NCBI GenBank assembly: GCA_003952965.2
Contig: RXIC02000460.1
Coordinates: 123,095 to 187,094, forward strand
From: Morella rubra
Lineage: Eukaryota; Streptophyta; Magnoliopsida; Fagales; Myricaceae
Length of the DNA: 64,000 bases
Direction of reading: 5' to 3'
Shown here: positions 9,852-21,819 of the stretch, piece by piece
Position numbering within the stretch: the first letter of the stretch is position 1
Layout: each line of letters starts with the position of its first letter
The notes under the pieces: generated by a model
Told to the model about the DNA's origin: nothing
The model's input: the letters and a program-made list of their open reading frames with translations, nothing else
Database searches by the model: none
Translations under genes and position numbers: made by a program

Positions 9852-12681
9852 CTAGACTACTATCAACCTTAAGTTCAAATGCTTAAAAGTGTNNNNNNNN
9901 NNNNNNNNNNNNNNNNNNNNNNNNNNNNNNNNNNNNNNNNNNNNNNNNNNNNNNNNNNNNNNNNNNNNNNNNNNNNNNNNNNNNNNNNNNNNNTTATCAA
10001 GATACTTGGATTTCTTCTGGTCATTAGTGTCTTCTGTGAAGTAGATAGGGAAGAGAGTCTTCAGCTTGAGTTTCTCATTGCCTTGAGGACAGACTGTACT
10101 GATCGAGGGCGCCTCTACTTTAACAGGAGCTTCTGGTGTAGCAGAAGGCAGCCAAAATGCCTTCATTGTCCTGAGTGCTTCTTCCTCATAAGAAGTGACC
10201 TTTACACTATTCGCCCCATGAAAGCCATTCTTGTCCTGGCAAAGGTTTCTATCATTGTATTGTGGTACCGCACCATGGTTTTGCTGATCAAAAGCATCAA
10301 GTTCTCTGGCTTTCTGCAACATTAGCTTCTCTTCTTGTTCTTCCTTCTCTTGCTTCTGTTGAGCAGCATGAGCAGCTAGCCTCCTGCCAGTTTACAAACC
10401 ACACTTCAGAACACCATTAAAAATATGAACGTAGTGGATTCAAATCTTTAAAAAAAGAAAAAGAAGAAAAAACTATCGCTATGGCATGATTTACAGTAGA
10501 ATCTATAGTTCACGGGGAAAATTAGAAATAAATTGATCCTTCATCATTCGGTTCCAATAAAGAAATCAAGAAGAGCCAAGACGCACATAACAGTAAACAG
10601 TGTTCATTTTTAAAGAAGAATATTCAACGTAAAGCATAGAAAGTGGTCCAAAATGCAACTTATATAATACAGCTTCAGCAACCCTCACAATGGATCACCA
10701 AAACTTCGCTGAGAAGCTAGTAAAGCCTTCAAGTACCAGAGAAGACCAAAAACATTGACAACAATGCAAATACAAACTAAAGTGAGCTCATCATTGAAAA
10801 CCAAGTTGTTTTCAATAAAAGCCATTTTCCTCCCAAAGAAACCAAATAATTTCAAAGAAGAGGCAGATCGAAATATGAAGCAGAAAAAACCGAATTGATA
10901 TGAATGGATCATGGCCTTAGAAAATTGCTTTCTCAGTGTTGTGCTTCCCAGTACTCATCTCTTCGATCAACCATATCCCACTAGAATACAACAAAGATGT
11001 TCCAACTATCCAAGTGTACACAAATATCATATGTATAAATAGACCATTATTATAAACCAGATGTGCCAAGCTACTAAAACGAGGAATATACAAAGATATT
11101 TCACCATTAATATTTTGGCTGACAGCATCCTTTATCACGATGACAGAACACCAAGAAGAAGATCCTCTCTTAACATCGTCGCCCCAAACATGAGAAGGAA
11201 AACAACCAACTGGGCCAAATTGAGATATGTTACAATAAGAAGCCCATTGGTAGATTGTTAACCAAAATACTGGAGGATCTCTCATTGGTCAAGATACACA
11301 AAAGACATTATTCCTAATCACCATCCTGAACTTCTTGGTTTTTCTTTGCAGTCACAACTAAGATTCCCGTAAAACCTTAAGTTTCTCCTGAGACAAGTTC
11401 ACGTTTTACATCTATTTCTATCCTACTTCAGTAGTTAAATCTTAGTTCATATGCACAATCATCTACTTGTAGCATCCTCAGACCTTAATACATCCCAATA
11501 ATTATGGAAACCAACTGTTATACCAACAGCAAGTACTAAACTTGCAGAGTACCATTTCAATTGAAACTGCAAACCATTTACCTGAGAAAGATCAACATCT
11601 ATGAGTTACTCAAATAACATTGTTAGTGAAGTCCAGCCTCAAAACTCTTCATGCATTATTCCTACTATGCCAATCTTCCAAGTGCATCCTTCAAAAAGAA
11701 ACCCAGAAAGAAAACAGCAGCAGTAAATCCTCCCTTAACACCATTACATCTATTTCTTCACCATAAAACAATTCTAAGAGTGTTCGTATAGCAGCAAAAC
11801 TTCTCCGATGACACAGAAAGGGGTTAATTTGCCATCACTCCATACAAAATCCAGTGCAGCTCGGAGTCTCGGACCCTAGCAAATCCTAGTAAAGAATGAG
11901 ATCTCTCTACCACAACAAGAGAATCTCCCCAAAAGTCCAAAACCCAATTAAATTGCATCAATGACCCTCTCTACAATAGAAAGCAAAGCCCCAAAAGGGT
12001 CTCAGTCCAAACTATTCGAAGTTGTGAGAGACCAAACCTCTTTAACCATCCTGCTTCATCTAAGGACACTCTCTCCAACACAACCGACAGCAAATGGTAA
12101 GCAATTATTTGCCCAAATACTGTTCCAAGCCCAAAATTCCTAATCCTTTATTGACCCATAACGTAAGAGTTACATAGTGGGCAGTAGTCCTTAAACCATA
12201 GGCACATGCACAATTATCACCTCACTTATCTTCCCCAATTTTTTCCAGCAACGCAGCAAAAACACAAACAATAGGAACCGAATCTAAGTACAACCAAAAC
12301 AGACACCAAGACACCGCCGAAGTATAAAACTCAAGTTTCACGGATAAGAATTAAGTAATCCCGTAACAGCCGATAAATGCACTAAAAATAAAATGGACAT
12401 GATGGTAATGCTTTTTATCAAAAAGAGAGTCATGGAACAGACCTCTGGATGTCCTTCTTCTGGGAGAGAAGGCACTCGAGAATGCATTCCTTGCAGAAGA
12501 CGTGTCCTTTGAGGCAGCTCAAGGGGTCGATGAGGGGCTTGAGGCAGAGGCTACAGGCGTCAAAGGGCTTAATGGAGTCCTTGCCCAGCCTCTCCTTCTG
12601 CGTCCCATACCCTAACTTCCGCTTCTCGTCGTACGTGAAGAAAGCTAGGTCATTGTTGTTCTTCGAGTGCCTCTGAGGCAT
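9852..12681 (-). CDS. NOSIP-like RING/U-box protein (CSU1 type), interrupted by an assembly gap
   Basis: The plant homologues of nitric oxide synthase-interacting protein are nuclear E3 ubiquitin ligases; Arabidopsis CSU1 limits COP1. Exon 1 (12681-12443) starts MPQRHSKNNNDLAFFTYDE and contains the first half-RING, ACSLCLKPLIDPL then GHVFCKECILECLL, ending at GT. A 2.06-kb intron ends in AG at 10384. Exon 2 (from 10383) reads RRLAAHAAQQKQEKEE, KARELDAFDQQNHGAVP and TSYEEEALRTMKAFWLP up to a run of N at 9993. The family's second cysteine cluster (about 90 residues) should lie in the gap. The 12 codons left of the gap (TFKHLNLRLIVV, stop at 9852) may be the real C-terminus, since homologues end near a DFKHL motif, but this is unsure. 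The ATG at 12681 is chosen because MPQRHSK is the conserved start; the frame extends two codons upstream without an ATG. Confidence 0.9.
9893..9993. other. Assembly gap (about 100 N)
   Basis: The run of N lies inside the NOSIP-like gene. Flanking sequences are not copies of each other, unlike those at the second gap. The true missing length is unknown; the family's missing cysteine cluster suggests at least 250 bp of coding sequence, perhaps more with introns. Confidence 0.98.
10384..12442 (-). other. Intron 1 of the NOSIP-like gene
   Basis: The 2059-bp intron starts with GT after the CAG AG codon pair and ends CTGGCAG. The split Arg codon is restored across it (AG|G). No nested gene or recognisable transposon was seen; open frames inside it are short. 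Confidence 0.85.
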
Positions 12682-13410
12682 TTTCACTCACGCCAAAGAA
12701 GCCGAACGGATCGAACAGGATTCAGCGGGAACAAGGAAGACGAACCCTAATTCGGGAATCTTTCAGGTTGATTTGAAGAAAATGTCGAGCTGTAGTACTG
12801 CCGTATCACCGCCAGACCTGATCATGCCCCGAGAGCGCAAAGCCCAGCCTGTTTTGGACACAACCTGAGTGAAACTTTGAGGCCCAACCAAATTTCCTCC
12901 CAGCTCTGCGCTTACATAGAAAAGCCCAGCCTGACCAGAAGACAGGAATCTAATTATGTAAACATAAAATTACGAGGAGTTGTTAAGTAAAGAGAAAATT
13001 ATGATTTATCCTCTCAAATTACCTCTTTATGTGTATTTTGTCCCTCAGATTATCGATATTGGCGATTAATTCCTCAAATTACTAACTTTTTAAAATTACC
13101 CTTAAATTAAAATTTACGTAAGGTTTGACAAACTAAAATTTTAATCTCATTATAATTTTTTTTCTCTTTTTATTTTTTTTACAAACTTTTTTCACTCACT
13201 TTTTCATCAATTTTTTCATTTTTTTTTCACTTTTTTACTAATTCTTAAAATTTTACTTAAAATTTAATAAAATTTTATTCCAAACGACATGTTAATCAAT
13301 GAGATTATGTTAATATAAATTTTTAAATTGTTAAATCTTTATTTAAAAGAATTACATGTGAACAAAAAATAATAGTTAATGGAGTCAATTAACTCTAAAA
13401 AAGAAATTGG
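12682..13410. other. Divergent intergenic region between the NOSIP-like and stress-protein genes
   Basis: The first 150 bp should hold the NOSIP-like 5' untranslated region and promoter. 13010-13340 is strongly AT-rich: first a CTCAAATTACCTCTTTATG-type stretch, then a T-rich segment that looks like the AT-rich dispersed repeat in reverse orientation. No gene seen. Confidence 0.45.
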
Positions 13411-13420
13411 TTTATAAATA
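13411..13420 (+). promoter_or_regulatory. TATA box of the stress-protein gene
   Basis: TTTATAAATA is a canonical TATA box about 390 bp upstream of the start codon at 13799. It implies a transcription start near 13440-13450 and a 5' untranslated region of about 350 bp that is C/A-rich and ends in a long A-run. Confidence 0.6.
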
Positions 13421-13798
13421 GAACATATTTTGTCGTATCGTGTCTGTAAAGATAAGGCACTTCAGTCGGGTTTTTCAACATCTCTACTCACAGCATTTCA
13501 CTGACAGTCCAGAGACACGTCGAATGTTTCTTGCACGACGCTAACTCGACCTCCACAGACACCGGGTCGCCATTCCTCCCCCACACACCGCCGAGTAAAC
13601 CCGAAAAGAACCATCCTTTTCGACTCCCTCCCCAAAATATTCCGCTCCCCGATACCCGAATTCTATCTCCGTTCACCACGCCCAAAACAAAACCCAGACC
13701 CACAACCAAAGCAAGACATCAACAACCGATTCGAGAAAAAGCCCAAGCAAAGGGAAAAAAAAAAAAAAACTTAAGAAATACGAAGAGAGCAAAAAACA

Positions 13799-14482
13799 AT
13801 GACTTCTCCGAAACACCCAACGGATACGGCAACGGCAATTACGGTCCAATCGTCTTCCCCACGATTCCCGCTCAGCGGTGCCCCCACTGCCGGGGCCCAG
13901 CGGAAGATCGGGATAGCCGTCGATCTGAGCGACGAGAGTGCCTTCGCCGTGCAATGGGCGGTCCAGAACTACCTGCGCCCCGGGGACGCGGTGATCCTCG
14001 TGCACGTGCGCCCCACGAGCGTCCTGTACGGCGCCGATTGGGGCGCCATTGACCTTTCCGTCCACGGCCTGGCCGAGGACGAGCTGTCCCAGCAGAAGCT
14101 CGAGCACGACTTCGACGCCTTCACCACCACCAAGGCCAACGACATTGCCCAGCCCCTCGTCGAGGCCCAAATCCCCTTCAAGATTCACATCGTCAAGGAC
14201 CACGACATGAAGGAGCGCCTCTGCCTAGAGATTGAGCGCCTCGGACTCAGCACCGTGATCATAGGGAGCCGAGGGTTCGGTGCGTCGCGTCGCAGCACCA
14301 AGGGCAGGCTTGGCAGCGTAAGCGACTACTGTGTGCACCACTGCGTCTGTCCCGTCGTTGTGGTTCGGTTCCCTGATGAGAAGGATAGCGCTGAGACAAA
14401 TCCTGGTGTTGTACGAAAGCCTGGCGTGGAGGATGAGCAGGAATACCATGATGCATTAGAAAAGCAAACTGGTATTGCTTAG
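13799..14482 (+). CDS. Universal stress protein, PHOS32/PHOS34-like
   Basis: A 227-residue protein with one UspA domain. UspA proteins bind ATP and accumulate under stress; the PHOS32 group is phosphorylated by MAP kinases after elicitor treatment. Residues 36-195 form the domain: RKIGIAVDLSDESAFAVQWA at its start, DAVILVHVRPTSVLYGADWG, then the nucleotide-binding loop GSRGFGASRRSTKGRLGS followed by DYCVHHCVCPVVVVRFPDE. The C-terminal tail has the group's EYHDA motif. The N-terminal 35 residues are Ser/Thr/Pro-rich, as expected for the phosphorylated region. The start is the first ATG of the frame and sits in AAACAATG. The frame is a single exon and its first 550 bp are much richer in G+C than the surroundings. 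Length fits the family. Confidence 0.95.
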   Translation: MTSPKHPTDTATAITVQSSSPRFPLSGAPTAGAQRKIGIAVDLSDESAFAVQWAVQNYLRPGDAVILVHVRPTSVLYGADWGAIDLSVHGLAEDELSQQKLEHDFDAFTTTKANDIAQPLVEAQIPFKIHIVKDHDMKERLCLEIERLGLSTVIIGSRGFGASRRSTKGRLGSVSDYCVHHCVCPVVVVRFPDEKDSAETNPGVVRKPGVEDEQEYHDALEKQTGIA

Positions 14483-16739
14483 TTATTTCAGAATTCTATC
14501 ATTAAGATTATTTTTCTATAGCCATTTTTTGTTCTTTGAGGTTTGGTTAGTTGTCACACAGTGCTATTTTTACATGTGATTGTTTGATAAGCAGATAGGA
14601 GTCCGATGCTGCTTGTGGAAAGAAACTAGTTACTTTTTTCTATATTAGTTATATTTAATATCGTGGTTAAAAAAATTGTCTGTTGATAATCATGTGGTGG
14701 TGTAAACTTTCTGACTTCAACAGATTGTTACATTATTATAATTATGCTCTCTTTCATCTCCTCTTTAGTTTACCTCTCATTGTTCTCGTTTTAATGTTGC
14801 TAACATTAAGCATTGGTGATTGGCAGTTAATTCTAACATTGGTTAGTGACTTTTTTTCTTTCCCAATATGTGAAGTAGAGACAAACCATAAAGCGTAATA
14901 GGCATTTCAACTCCGAGCATTTTTTTACTTCTTTTAATTAGTCCTCACAAGATCATACCCTTTGTACTCCTCAAACTAGTGCTTCTCAACTACTTCTTTG
15001 AACTATATAGTAAAGTTCTTATTCCTCACGAATCATTAATGACAATGGTCCATTGCAGCCAATTTTGCTGAGGTGTAGCATTTAAGAAAGTGAAGCATCA
15101 CAACATCCGTCTATTGAGGAGTACGCAACCATATTTGGCTGATACCAGACCTGATATAATTTTTTCCTTCTCTTTTTTCTTTTTGAATGTCATAGTAATA
15201 TATTTGAACGCATTAAATTTATCTTCTCTCCATTTTTGTTGTTCAAATATAACTTCTTCTTTTTTATTAGTATTGTTCAAATATAACTTCTGCTTTATGG
15301 TTTCAAATCTTGAGTGATCCACAAACCAGAAAAATCTCTCTTTTACCTTGCTAATTTTATCCTTCAGGTTCAGATGCCATTTTTAGTTTCACAGTCGTAA
15401 GCTTCTATAATTACAACTATTTTTGATAACGTACATCTTTCAGAAAGAGAAACATCAGGACTCTCTTTATTCCTCTTCAAGTTCAGTTACTGTCTGTTTT
15501 AGGGCACTTTAGTCATTTTGAAGTGTTCAGTTTTGTTCTTGAACTACCGTATGTTGACGGTACAATATGTGTTATAGCATTATTAAATGAATTTTGTATT
15601 TGTGAAAGAGTGTAATGGCGTAACTGGAGGCCATTATTCTTCTCCTCTTCTTATGTTTAATTTTCTCTTGTACCACACCTCTAAGTTCAAGGTTTCAAAT
15701 GCAACTACCGCCTCTAAGATTTCAGGTTCTAATTGTCTCTTAATAAATTCAGCATCTAAGTTAAATCTTTCCAAAATAAGTCAATACAACTTTACTCATT
15801 CTACCTGTGGCCGTATCTTTGTAGAGATTAATGAAGTCCCCTTTATAAGAAATTTTTTAATACTCAAGTTGAAATCCTTTTGATCGAATTCTGTTGGTTG
15901 AATGACAATTTGGTATTTGGGAGCACCTGTTTTAATTCAATTTGGGTTAGATGTAAATCTAGAGTCCTCTTTTTATTTGATATCTTGTATACCAGAAATT
16001 GGTTTGAAATACCTTTGCTTCATCCATTGATTTTTTTTTTGGTAAGTTGCTTAATCCGTTGTTGTTGTTTTCATTGTTACTTCTTTGGTGTGGGGTTGAG
16101 GAATGGGAGGTGGGGGCTGAGGGACGGAGTTCTCTTGTAGAATTTGCATATTTGAGTAACAAATTGGTACTATGAAAGCACTATAAGGTGACAGAACCAA
16201 ATATACAGTAATTGAACAAATGGAAGTCTCTCAAAGAGAAAAGAGAAGGAAAAAAAGAAGAAAGTGACGAAACAAGAATGAAAATGACATAAGCCCTAAA
16301 TGCAATGCATCTACAGGCCAATCATCTCGGGCTCAAATGATTTTTGCTCCCTGTAAAAGATGAGGTGAAAGGCGTGTTCCAGGATCAAAATCTTGGAGGT
16401 GATTCTAATATACCAATAGGAATTGGTATTAAGGCATGGATAAAACCTCTTTCTTTTGTTCAAAGTCAAATTCTAAACTATGATTGCTTCTGTTGCAATT
16501 ATTTGTGTCCATGTCTGTGCATATTAGAGTGAGCAGATCTGATGCATTTAGTTCATGTGCCAGCTTCACTGGAGGGAAGACTAGACCAGGTTTAGCTCCA
16601 ATATGAACTAGCACATGTGTTTGGACTTTCACCAAAGGGAAAATCTATAGTGATAGATTTGGAGAAGATTTAGCACAAAGTAGTCGGGGTCTGGTGGGTG
16701 ATGAAATTTGAATGGCTGTTGATGACATGCTTGAACATG
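14483..16739. other. Intergenic, nothing recognised
   Basis: The stretch is T-rich on the plus strand. Frames of 60-98 residues (for example 15587-15883) lack motifs and look like chance. The first 300 bp should contain the 3' untranslated region of the stress-protein gene. Confidence 0.5.
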
Positions 16740-17170
16740 ATAAACTTTTGCTACAACAAATCTGATGGGTACTGTTCCTAAGCATGGAATGCTACGTATG
16801 TCCTGTTGGAGACAAGAGAAAGATGGTTGGTGTGCCAATGTGACTCTGGAGAATATGGTCTATCTAAAAGAGGTGCCCCCTTGAAGCACTAGGGCACAAT
16901 CGTGGCATATGACAGGCTCTAGTACTCGAAGCAAATGAACTGATGAGAATGGGCGGTTGGCATTTATTTGAGTTCAGCTACGAGCAAAAAGCTCCTTTTA
17001 AGATGCTGCAACAATATCTTGGCTCCTGTGCTTTGACTTTGGATAGCTGGAAGGTGAGGAATTTACGGAATGTTTAGTCCTTGCGGTGACCTATGTTACA
17101 GGTGTTTTGCTGTTGTATAAGCTGAAGATAGAAAACACAGAACAAGAGATTGCTGATGCGGGCTTGTGAT
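16740..17170 (+). pseudogene. Unrecognised decayed coding remnant
   Basis: Successive frames, joined by frame changes and stops, read like one conserved protein: RWLVCQCDSGEYGLSKRGAP (about 16823-16880), GTIVAYDRL (16891-16917), LVLEANELMRMGGWHLFEFS and YEQKAPFKMLQQYLGSCALT (16917-17037), then EEFTECLVLAVTYVTGVLLL followed by KLKIENTEQEIADAGL and a stop near 17168. The last part has a hydrophobic, membrane-like stretch. The pieces abut with no intron sequence between them, which suggests a retrocopy or a decayed large exon. Some junctions could instead be splice sites (AAG|GTGAGG at about 17053). I cannot name the family. Confidence 0.45.
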
Positions 17171-20100
17171 ATAAGCCGGGATTATGTATTCTTTATACCG
17201 TAAGAATCTTGAAAAGCAAAACTGGATTGACTAGCTTTCATCAAGATGGGTGCAGATATGGTTCATTGTATACAGAGTATTTTAGCAAGAAAAAGTCGTT
17301 GACAAGTTCTCCGGTTGTTTTTAGTAAAACTGGTGGCTACAGCATTGGCTTTGTGCATGTTCACCATCTCTTATTCTCCTTCTTTTTTTTTTTTTGTGGT
17401 GTGTATGTGTGTGTGTCGCCGCCCCAGGGGGGGTGTTCATAAATCATCTTATTGCCGTGCATTGTTTTCCTAAATGTCACGTGATCCCATTGACCTTTCA
17501 ATAATTATGGCTATATCTTTTTTCAATTCTCTCTTTCGGGGGAAGGTTCATATTTGACATTCAGATTTCATGCATCGCAGATTTGGACAAGACATCATGA
17601 ATCGACGGTGTGCAAGTTCTTCAATGAGATTTGAGAGCTGAATTACTCCTGGTTTGTGTGGAGTCATGTCCTGTGACGAAGTTGGCACTTGCCCCGGTTT
17701 TTTTACCATTTTAAGCTGCCTTTTGTATCTATGAACTTTCAAATGAAGCGTGAGGGATGAACTCTTTCCTGTGCCTTTTTGGTATTATATTAGGATGCAC
17801 TCTGTTTTTAGCTAAGAATTTTCTATCTGAATACCTTTTAGTGGTTTCCAACCCATGAATTTAGTTTACGAACGTTGACAAGAACATATAAATTTAATTT
17901 AATTATCAATGGAAAATGCCTGCACTTGTCGCTACCCATTTTCTAACGAATTTTTGGAGAAATTCACTACCAGTGTTGATCTATTTCTGGGTTGTGCGTG
18001 CCTATCCTAGTGTAACCCAGCTTGAGACTAATAATAAATAATGACGAAAAAAGGAAGGTGCCTAACTCCAATTGTCCTTTCACCCTTCCCTTTTCTTTAG
18101 TTGAATATTTTGCCATTTTTGTAACCGTGAAATGATGTTCAGGTTAGGTTATGTTGGTCAAGTCTGGCCAGAACCAGATGTTCCAACTGCTCCTTTCTCT
18201 TAAAGATTGATTGTTATTTGATTTTGCTTCCAGATCGTTGAAAAAGAATGTGTTTCCGAATCTCTTTCGGCTCCTTGTGTACTAGTTAAACCAAACAAAG
18301 TCGAAAAGCCATTATTTTAGTTAATGGCGGAAAATAAACCACTCCCGGCGTGGCACTTGACAAACATTCAAAAGAGGTGGGCTAGCCGTCAGTCAAAATA
18401 GAAAGCTTATTGTGCCTGTGCAAAGGCAAAACACATTTTTGACATGCCACTTCACTAACAGCTCGGAATTTGGTGTAAACCTAAGTAGGCTGTGCGAGAT
18501 GACTTCGGAACCGACTCTAACCTGATAGAGCCGATTGGTTGGAGTTAGAGTTGGAATTTTAAAAAATTTCTTACTTTAAGTTGGAGTCGAAGTCGGATTT
18601 AGAGTCTATAGAGCCGACCCTAAAATTATATTTGTCCTCTTTAAATGAAGCAGTGTTTAGGGCCCAAAAAAAAAACTTACAAAGTGTTTTGATCTATTAA
18701 GAAAAAAATTGTTATTTAGATTGGTGGCTAAAAAAAATTATGGGCGCGTAGGTCCAAATAATCCGACTTCGACTTATTGGAGTTGGAGTGGAATATTGTC
18801 TTTCAGACCCCAACTAGGGTGAACACCCCTAAACCCAAGTGACGGGAATCTTGTTGGGATGGGAACATTTGCCTATTCGTTATGCTCTAAGTGCTCAGTT
18901 CAGAGAGAGAAACGTTCAAAAATGTTCCAAACTGACTGACTGATTCTAGTGCGGTATGAGAACTTGAGTTTTCTTTTATTATTCTACTTGGATTGTGGAA
19001 TGCGACATCTAATTTGTCCTTATCAAAGATCTGCATCTGCTGACTTCTCTTCTTGATTCCAAAATAGTGGAAGAATACGACCTTAATGAAGTGGGAAAAG
19101 TTTTTTTTTTACTTTAAATTTTAAGGATAGAGAAGCTTATATATAATTAGGTGCGAATGAAATCTGTATTTTAATTTCAATCCCCTCTTTCCCCAGGATT
19201 GGAAGTTGGAAACAGCAAAACTGTTGGAACCTACATGTAGCTGATACAAAACTCCTTTATTTATTTCCATTAAGAGAATGTATAAGAAGTGGCTGTCCTT
19301 TCAGTTTACAAAAAAGGCTCTGCAAATAGAGAATAATAATTATCTTTGTGGCTGTCACATACAGAGATCAAAAGCACCCACAATTCTTCTAATAAAAAAA
19401 CAAAAAGATAGAATCCAAAGATCAATGGAAGGCACCCAAAACATCACCCATCTTCATGGTGGTGAAAGTTTCAAAGCAAGGAAACTAGAAAGCCAAAGAA
19501 AAAAAGAAAACGTTTCAAAGGGATACACCACAGCCACACGAAAGGATCCTCTCTCCAAAAGCAAACAATTTTCAACCACAAACCCATGTACTAGCTCGAT
19601 TCCTTTCTTGATTCCTTCGTTCTTCAACTAAAAGATTATGTACTAATTTTCTAACTTTCTCCACGATCCTTGATCAACTTGCAATTAAAATACTAATTCC
19701 TGGTTTATGGTGCGCACGTGGAGATGTCCCAAAGCTTGACCCACCCTTCCCTTCGTTTCGCTTAAGGTTCTCATTAGCTTAATGCAATCACGTTACCTGC
19801 ATGATCCGCAAGATAATTGTATCCCAAGGTCAATCTACTTGCAGCCTGGTCATATAGACCCTCCCCAATTTGTTGCGGTAATCGGGCAGATAGTAATATT
19901 CAATGTGCTTTAAATTATTGGTTTGGAAGAAAGGACAAGATTGGCTTCGAGCTCTCAGCTCATTTAGGATTACAATCCCAAGTTTTTCGTTTTAGATACA
20001 ATATTATAGTGGGGGAAACCTAACATGGGTAGGAGCGAAAGCTCATATTTAACCTTATTTTCATTGGCTTCTACTCTAATGTGAACGACCACTCTAATTT

Positions 20101-21363
20101 TCTATTTGAACCTTTCAATTATCACCCACAAAACAGCTGAAAAATATATGCCTGCAAAATTCCATCTGTTTTGGCCTTTTGGCTTTTCTGCAGGGACTCG
20201 AAAGACTTTGGGGCTCCAGGGTTCAATGGGAGGTGTGTATGCGTTGGTCTGAGGCTTGATTAAGCTAAGAGAAGCGGTAGATTCAACCAAGGGTACTCGC
20301 ATTCCCTCCTGGGCAGGGTCCTACATGTTCTGAGGGGAATGGAAAACACAAAATAATACTTCATCAAATTCTGATCCTGCCTAACTTTTGCCTGGTTATT
20401 TTGCAGATATACTTGTGTAAGCCTAGCATTACGAAAACACAAATGAAATGGTAAAAAAGAAGCAGAATTTAAAGCGAAGACTATTGGAATTATGATGATC
20501 TCATCAATACTACAAATTTTCGGATTCCATTAACGTAATCCCCTGTTACTATGCAGCCAAGTATGAGCTATACTTCAAGGCTCAAGTGGTCTGAAAGAAG
20601 TGCAAGTAACTCCATGAAAGATCAGAGATTTTAGATGCCCAGCCGGGATTGTAAAGTAAATACACTGCTATTTAATATTTTTGTGGTTATTCTAGGGCTC
20701 TACTCAAAATTCGAACTTAAAGAACAGCCAAGAAAGCAACACAATTCCCTGTTCAAGACGCCCATGAAAAGAATAAAAAAAATTTCAGCACTGTAGAATC
20801 CATTGATCGTCTTACTGAATAGAAACTTAAGGACCCGATCCTACTTGAAATTTTTGAATGAGATCATAAGCAAATTTGCTAGGAAAGTCTCAATCGTTTC
20901 AAACGAAAAAGTAAAGTCACCTGAAATCAGATTAAAGGAGTACATGTTAGTAAAACGCCATCAAGTAATCATCAAATCTCGCAGCGATGCTTTTATCTAA
21001 TATCTTCAGGAAGTCTCTTGGTCTAATTGGCTTGCTTCAACATTTCCAAATCTGCTCCTCAACAGATCTTTTGTCATCCTTGTGGCTCCGTTCAGGGAAT
21101 CAACATTCTTGATCATTCTGCTTTCTAAAAGTACTCCTGTTAAGAGATCGATATCTGCAATAAACAAAAGCGTAGAACAACAACCGCAAATTTAGTAAAA
21201 TAGTTTAATAAGAACCAAGGAAGGAAGAATAAATCTCAAGATTTAACAGGAGCCAGTGAGATTCAGAGATAGATTATTTCAAAAGGGCGCAGAGGGGAAG
21301 AAGATATATACTTGGGAATTAAACTCTGCATTCACAAGCATGTGCCTCCCTGAAAAGTGCTGC
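17171..21363. other. Gene-poor region with weak coding hints
   Basis: No firm gene. 18480-18830 holds repeated GGAGTCGAAGTCGG-like words (GACTTCGACTTATTGGAGTT), probably a transposon relic. On the minus strand a proline-rich frame at 20302-20102 follows an acceptor-like CCCAG. Another at 21152-21002 (ending ASQLDQETS and a stop) follows TTTATTGCAG. Either could be an exon of an unrecognised gene, or chance. The 117-residue frame at 19278-19631 is low-complexity and not accepted. Confidence 0.4.
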
Positions 21364-21819
21364 TCATGAATCAGACAAGCCTTCTGCACTAGTTGAAGAA
21401 CTTGAGGCTGGTGGAGGAGGCGTGGTGGACCATGGAACTACTTGATTTTCTTCATCATCTGGATCAATATCTCCTTGGTTCTCATCACCATGAACATCGT
21501 CGTCGTCTTCGTCGTCTTCAATGTCGTCGTCTCCTCTATCAAGATCATCATCATCATTCTCACGGTCATTTCCTTCTTCGTTTTGAACATCGGAACTGTT
21601 CACACAACTTTCACAGACCGAAACAGTTGGACCGAGCTTGGGTCCGGAGCCATTCCAGGGCGTACAAGATTGACAAGCATGGCAAAGAAGCGTTCTTGAG
21701 TGTTTGGCCACCAGGAAGTTTGCACCATGAACCTGAGCGTCACAGTCCCAACAAAGGCTGGCTTGATCAGACTCGCAGTAAATCTTTGCCGGAGAGTCAC
21801 AGAGCTCGCATTTTTTCAT
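21364..21819 (-). CDS. B-box zinc finger protein (BBX, CONSTANS-like without CCT)
   Basis: A 151-residue protein. Residues 1-45 are a B-box that binds two zinc ions through the series CELCDSPAKIYCESDQASLC, then WDCDAQVHGANFLVAKHSR. A second degenerate cysteine cluster follows (LLCHACQSCTPWNGSG, then VSVCESCV). The remainder is very acidic (DDDDLDRGDDDIEDDEDDDD) and ends in a Pro/Ser-rich tail. BBX proteins of this size act in light and photoperiod signalling, usually by protein-protein contact. There is no CCT DNA-binding domain before the stop. A possible 3' exon at 21152-21002 exists, but the stop at 21364 precedes any donor, so it would be untranslated in this frame. The ATG at 21819 is the conserved MKKCELC start. 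Confidence 0.92.
   Translation of the reverse strand: MKKCELCDSPAKIYCESDQASLCWDCDAQVHGANFLVAKHSRTLLCHACQSCTPWNGSGPKLGPTVSVCESCVNSSDVQNEEGNDRENDDDDLDRGDDDIEDDEDDDDVHGDENQGDIDPDDEENQVVPWSTTPPPPASSSSTSAEGLSDS

Noticed and set aside
13531..14052. 173-codon frame overlapping the stress-protein gene
   Set aside because: Shadow frame in GC-rich coding DNA and a repetitive 5' untranslated region; the UspA frame explains the constraint.
19278..19631. 117-codon plus-strand frame
   Set aside because: Low-complexity composition, no homology by eye, no splice or promoter context.
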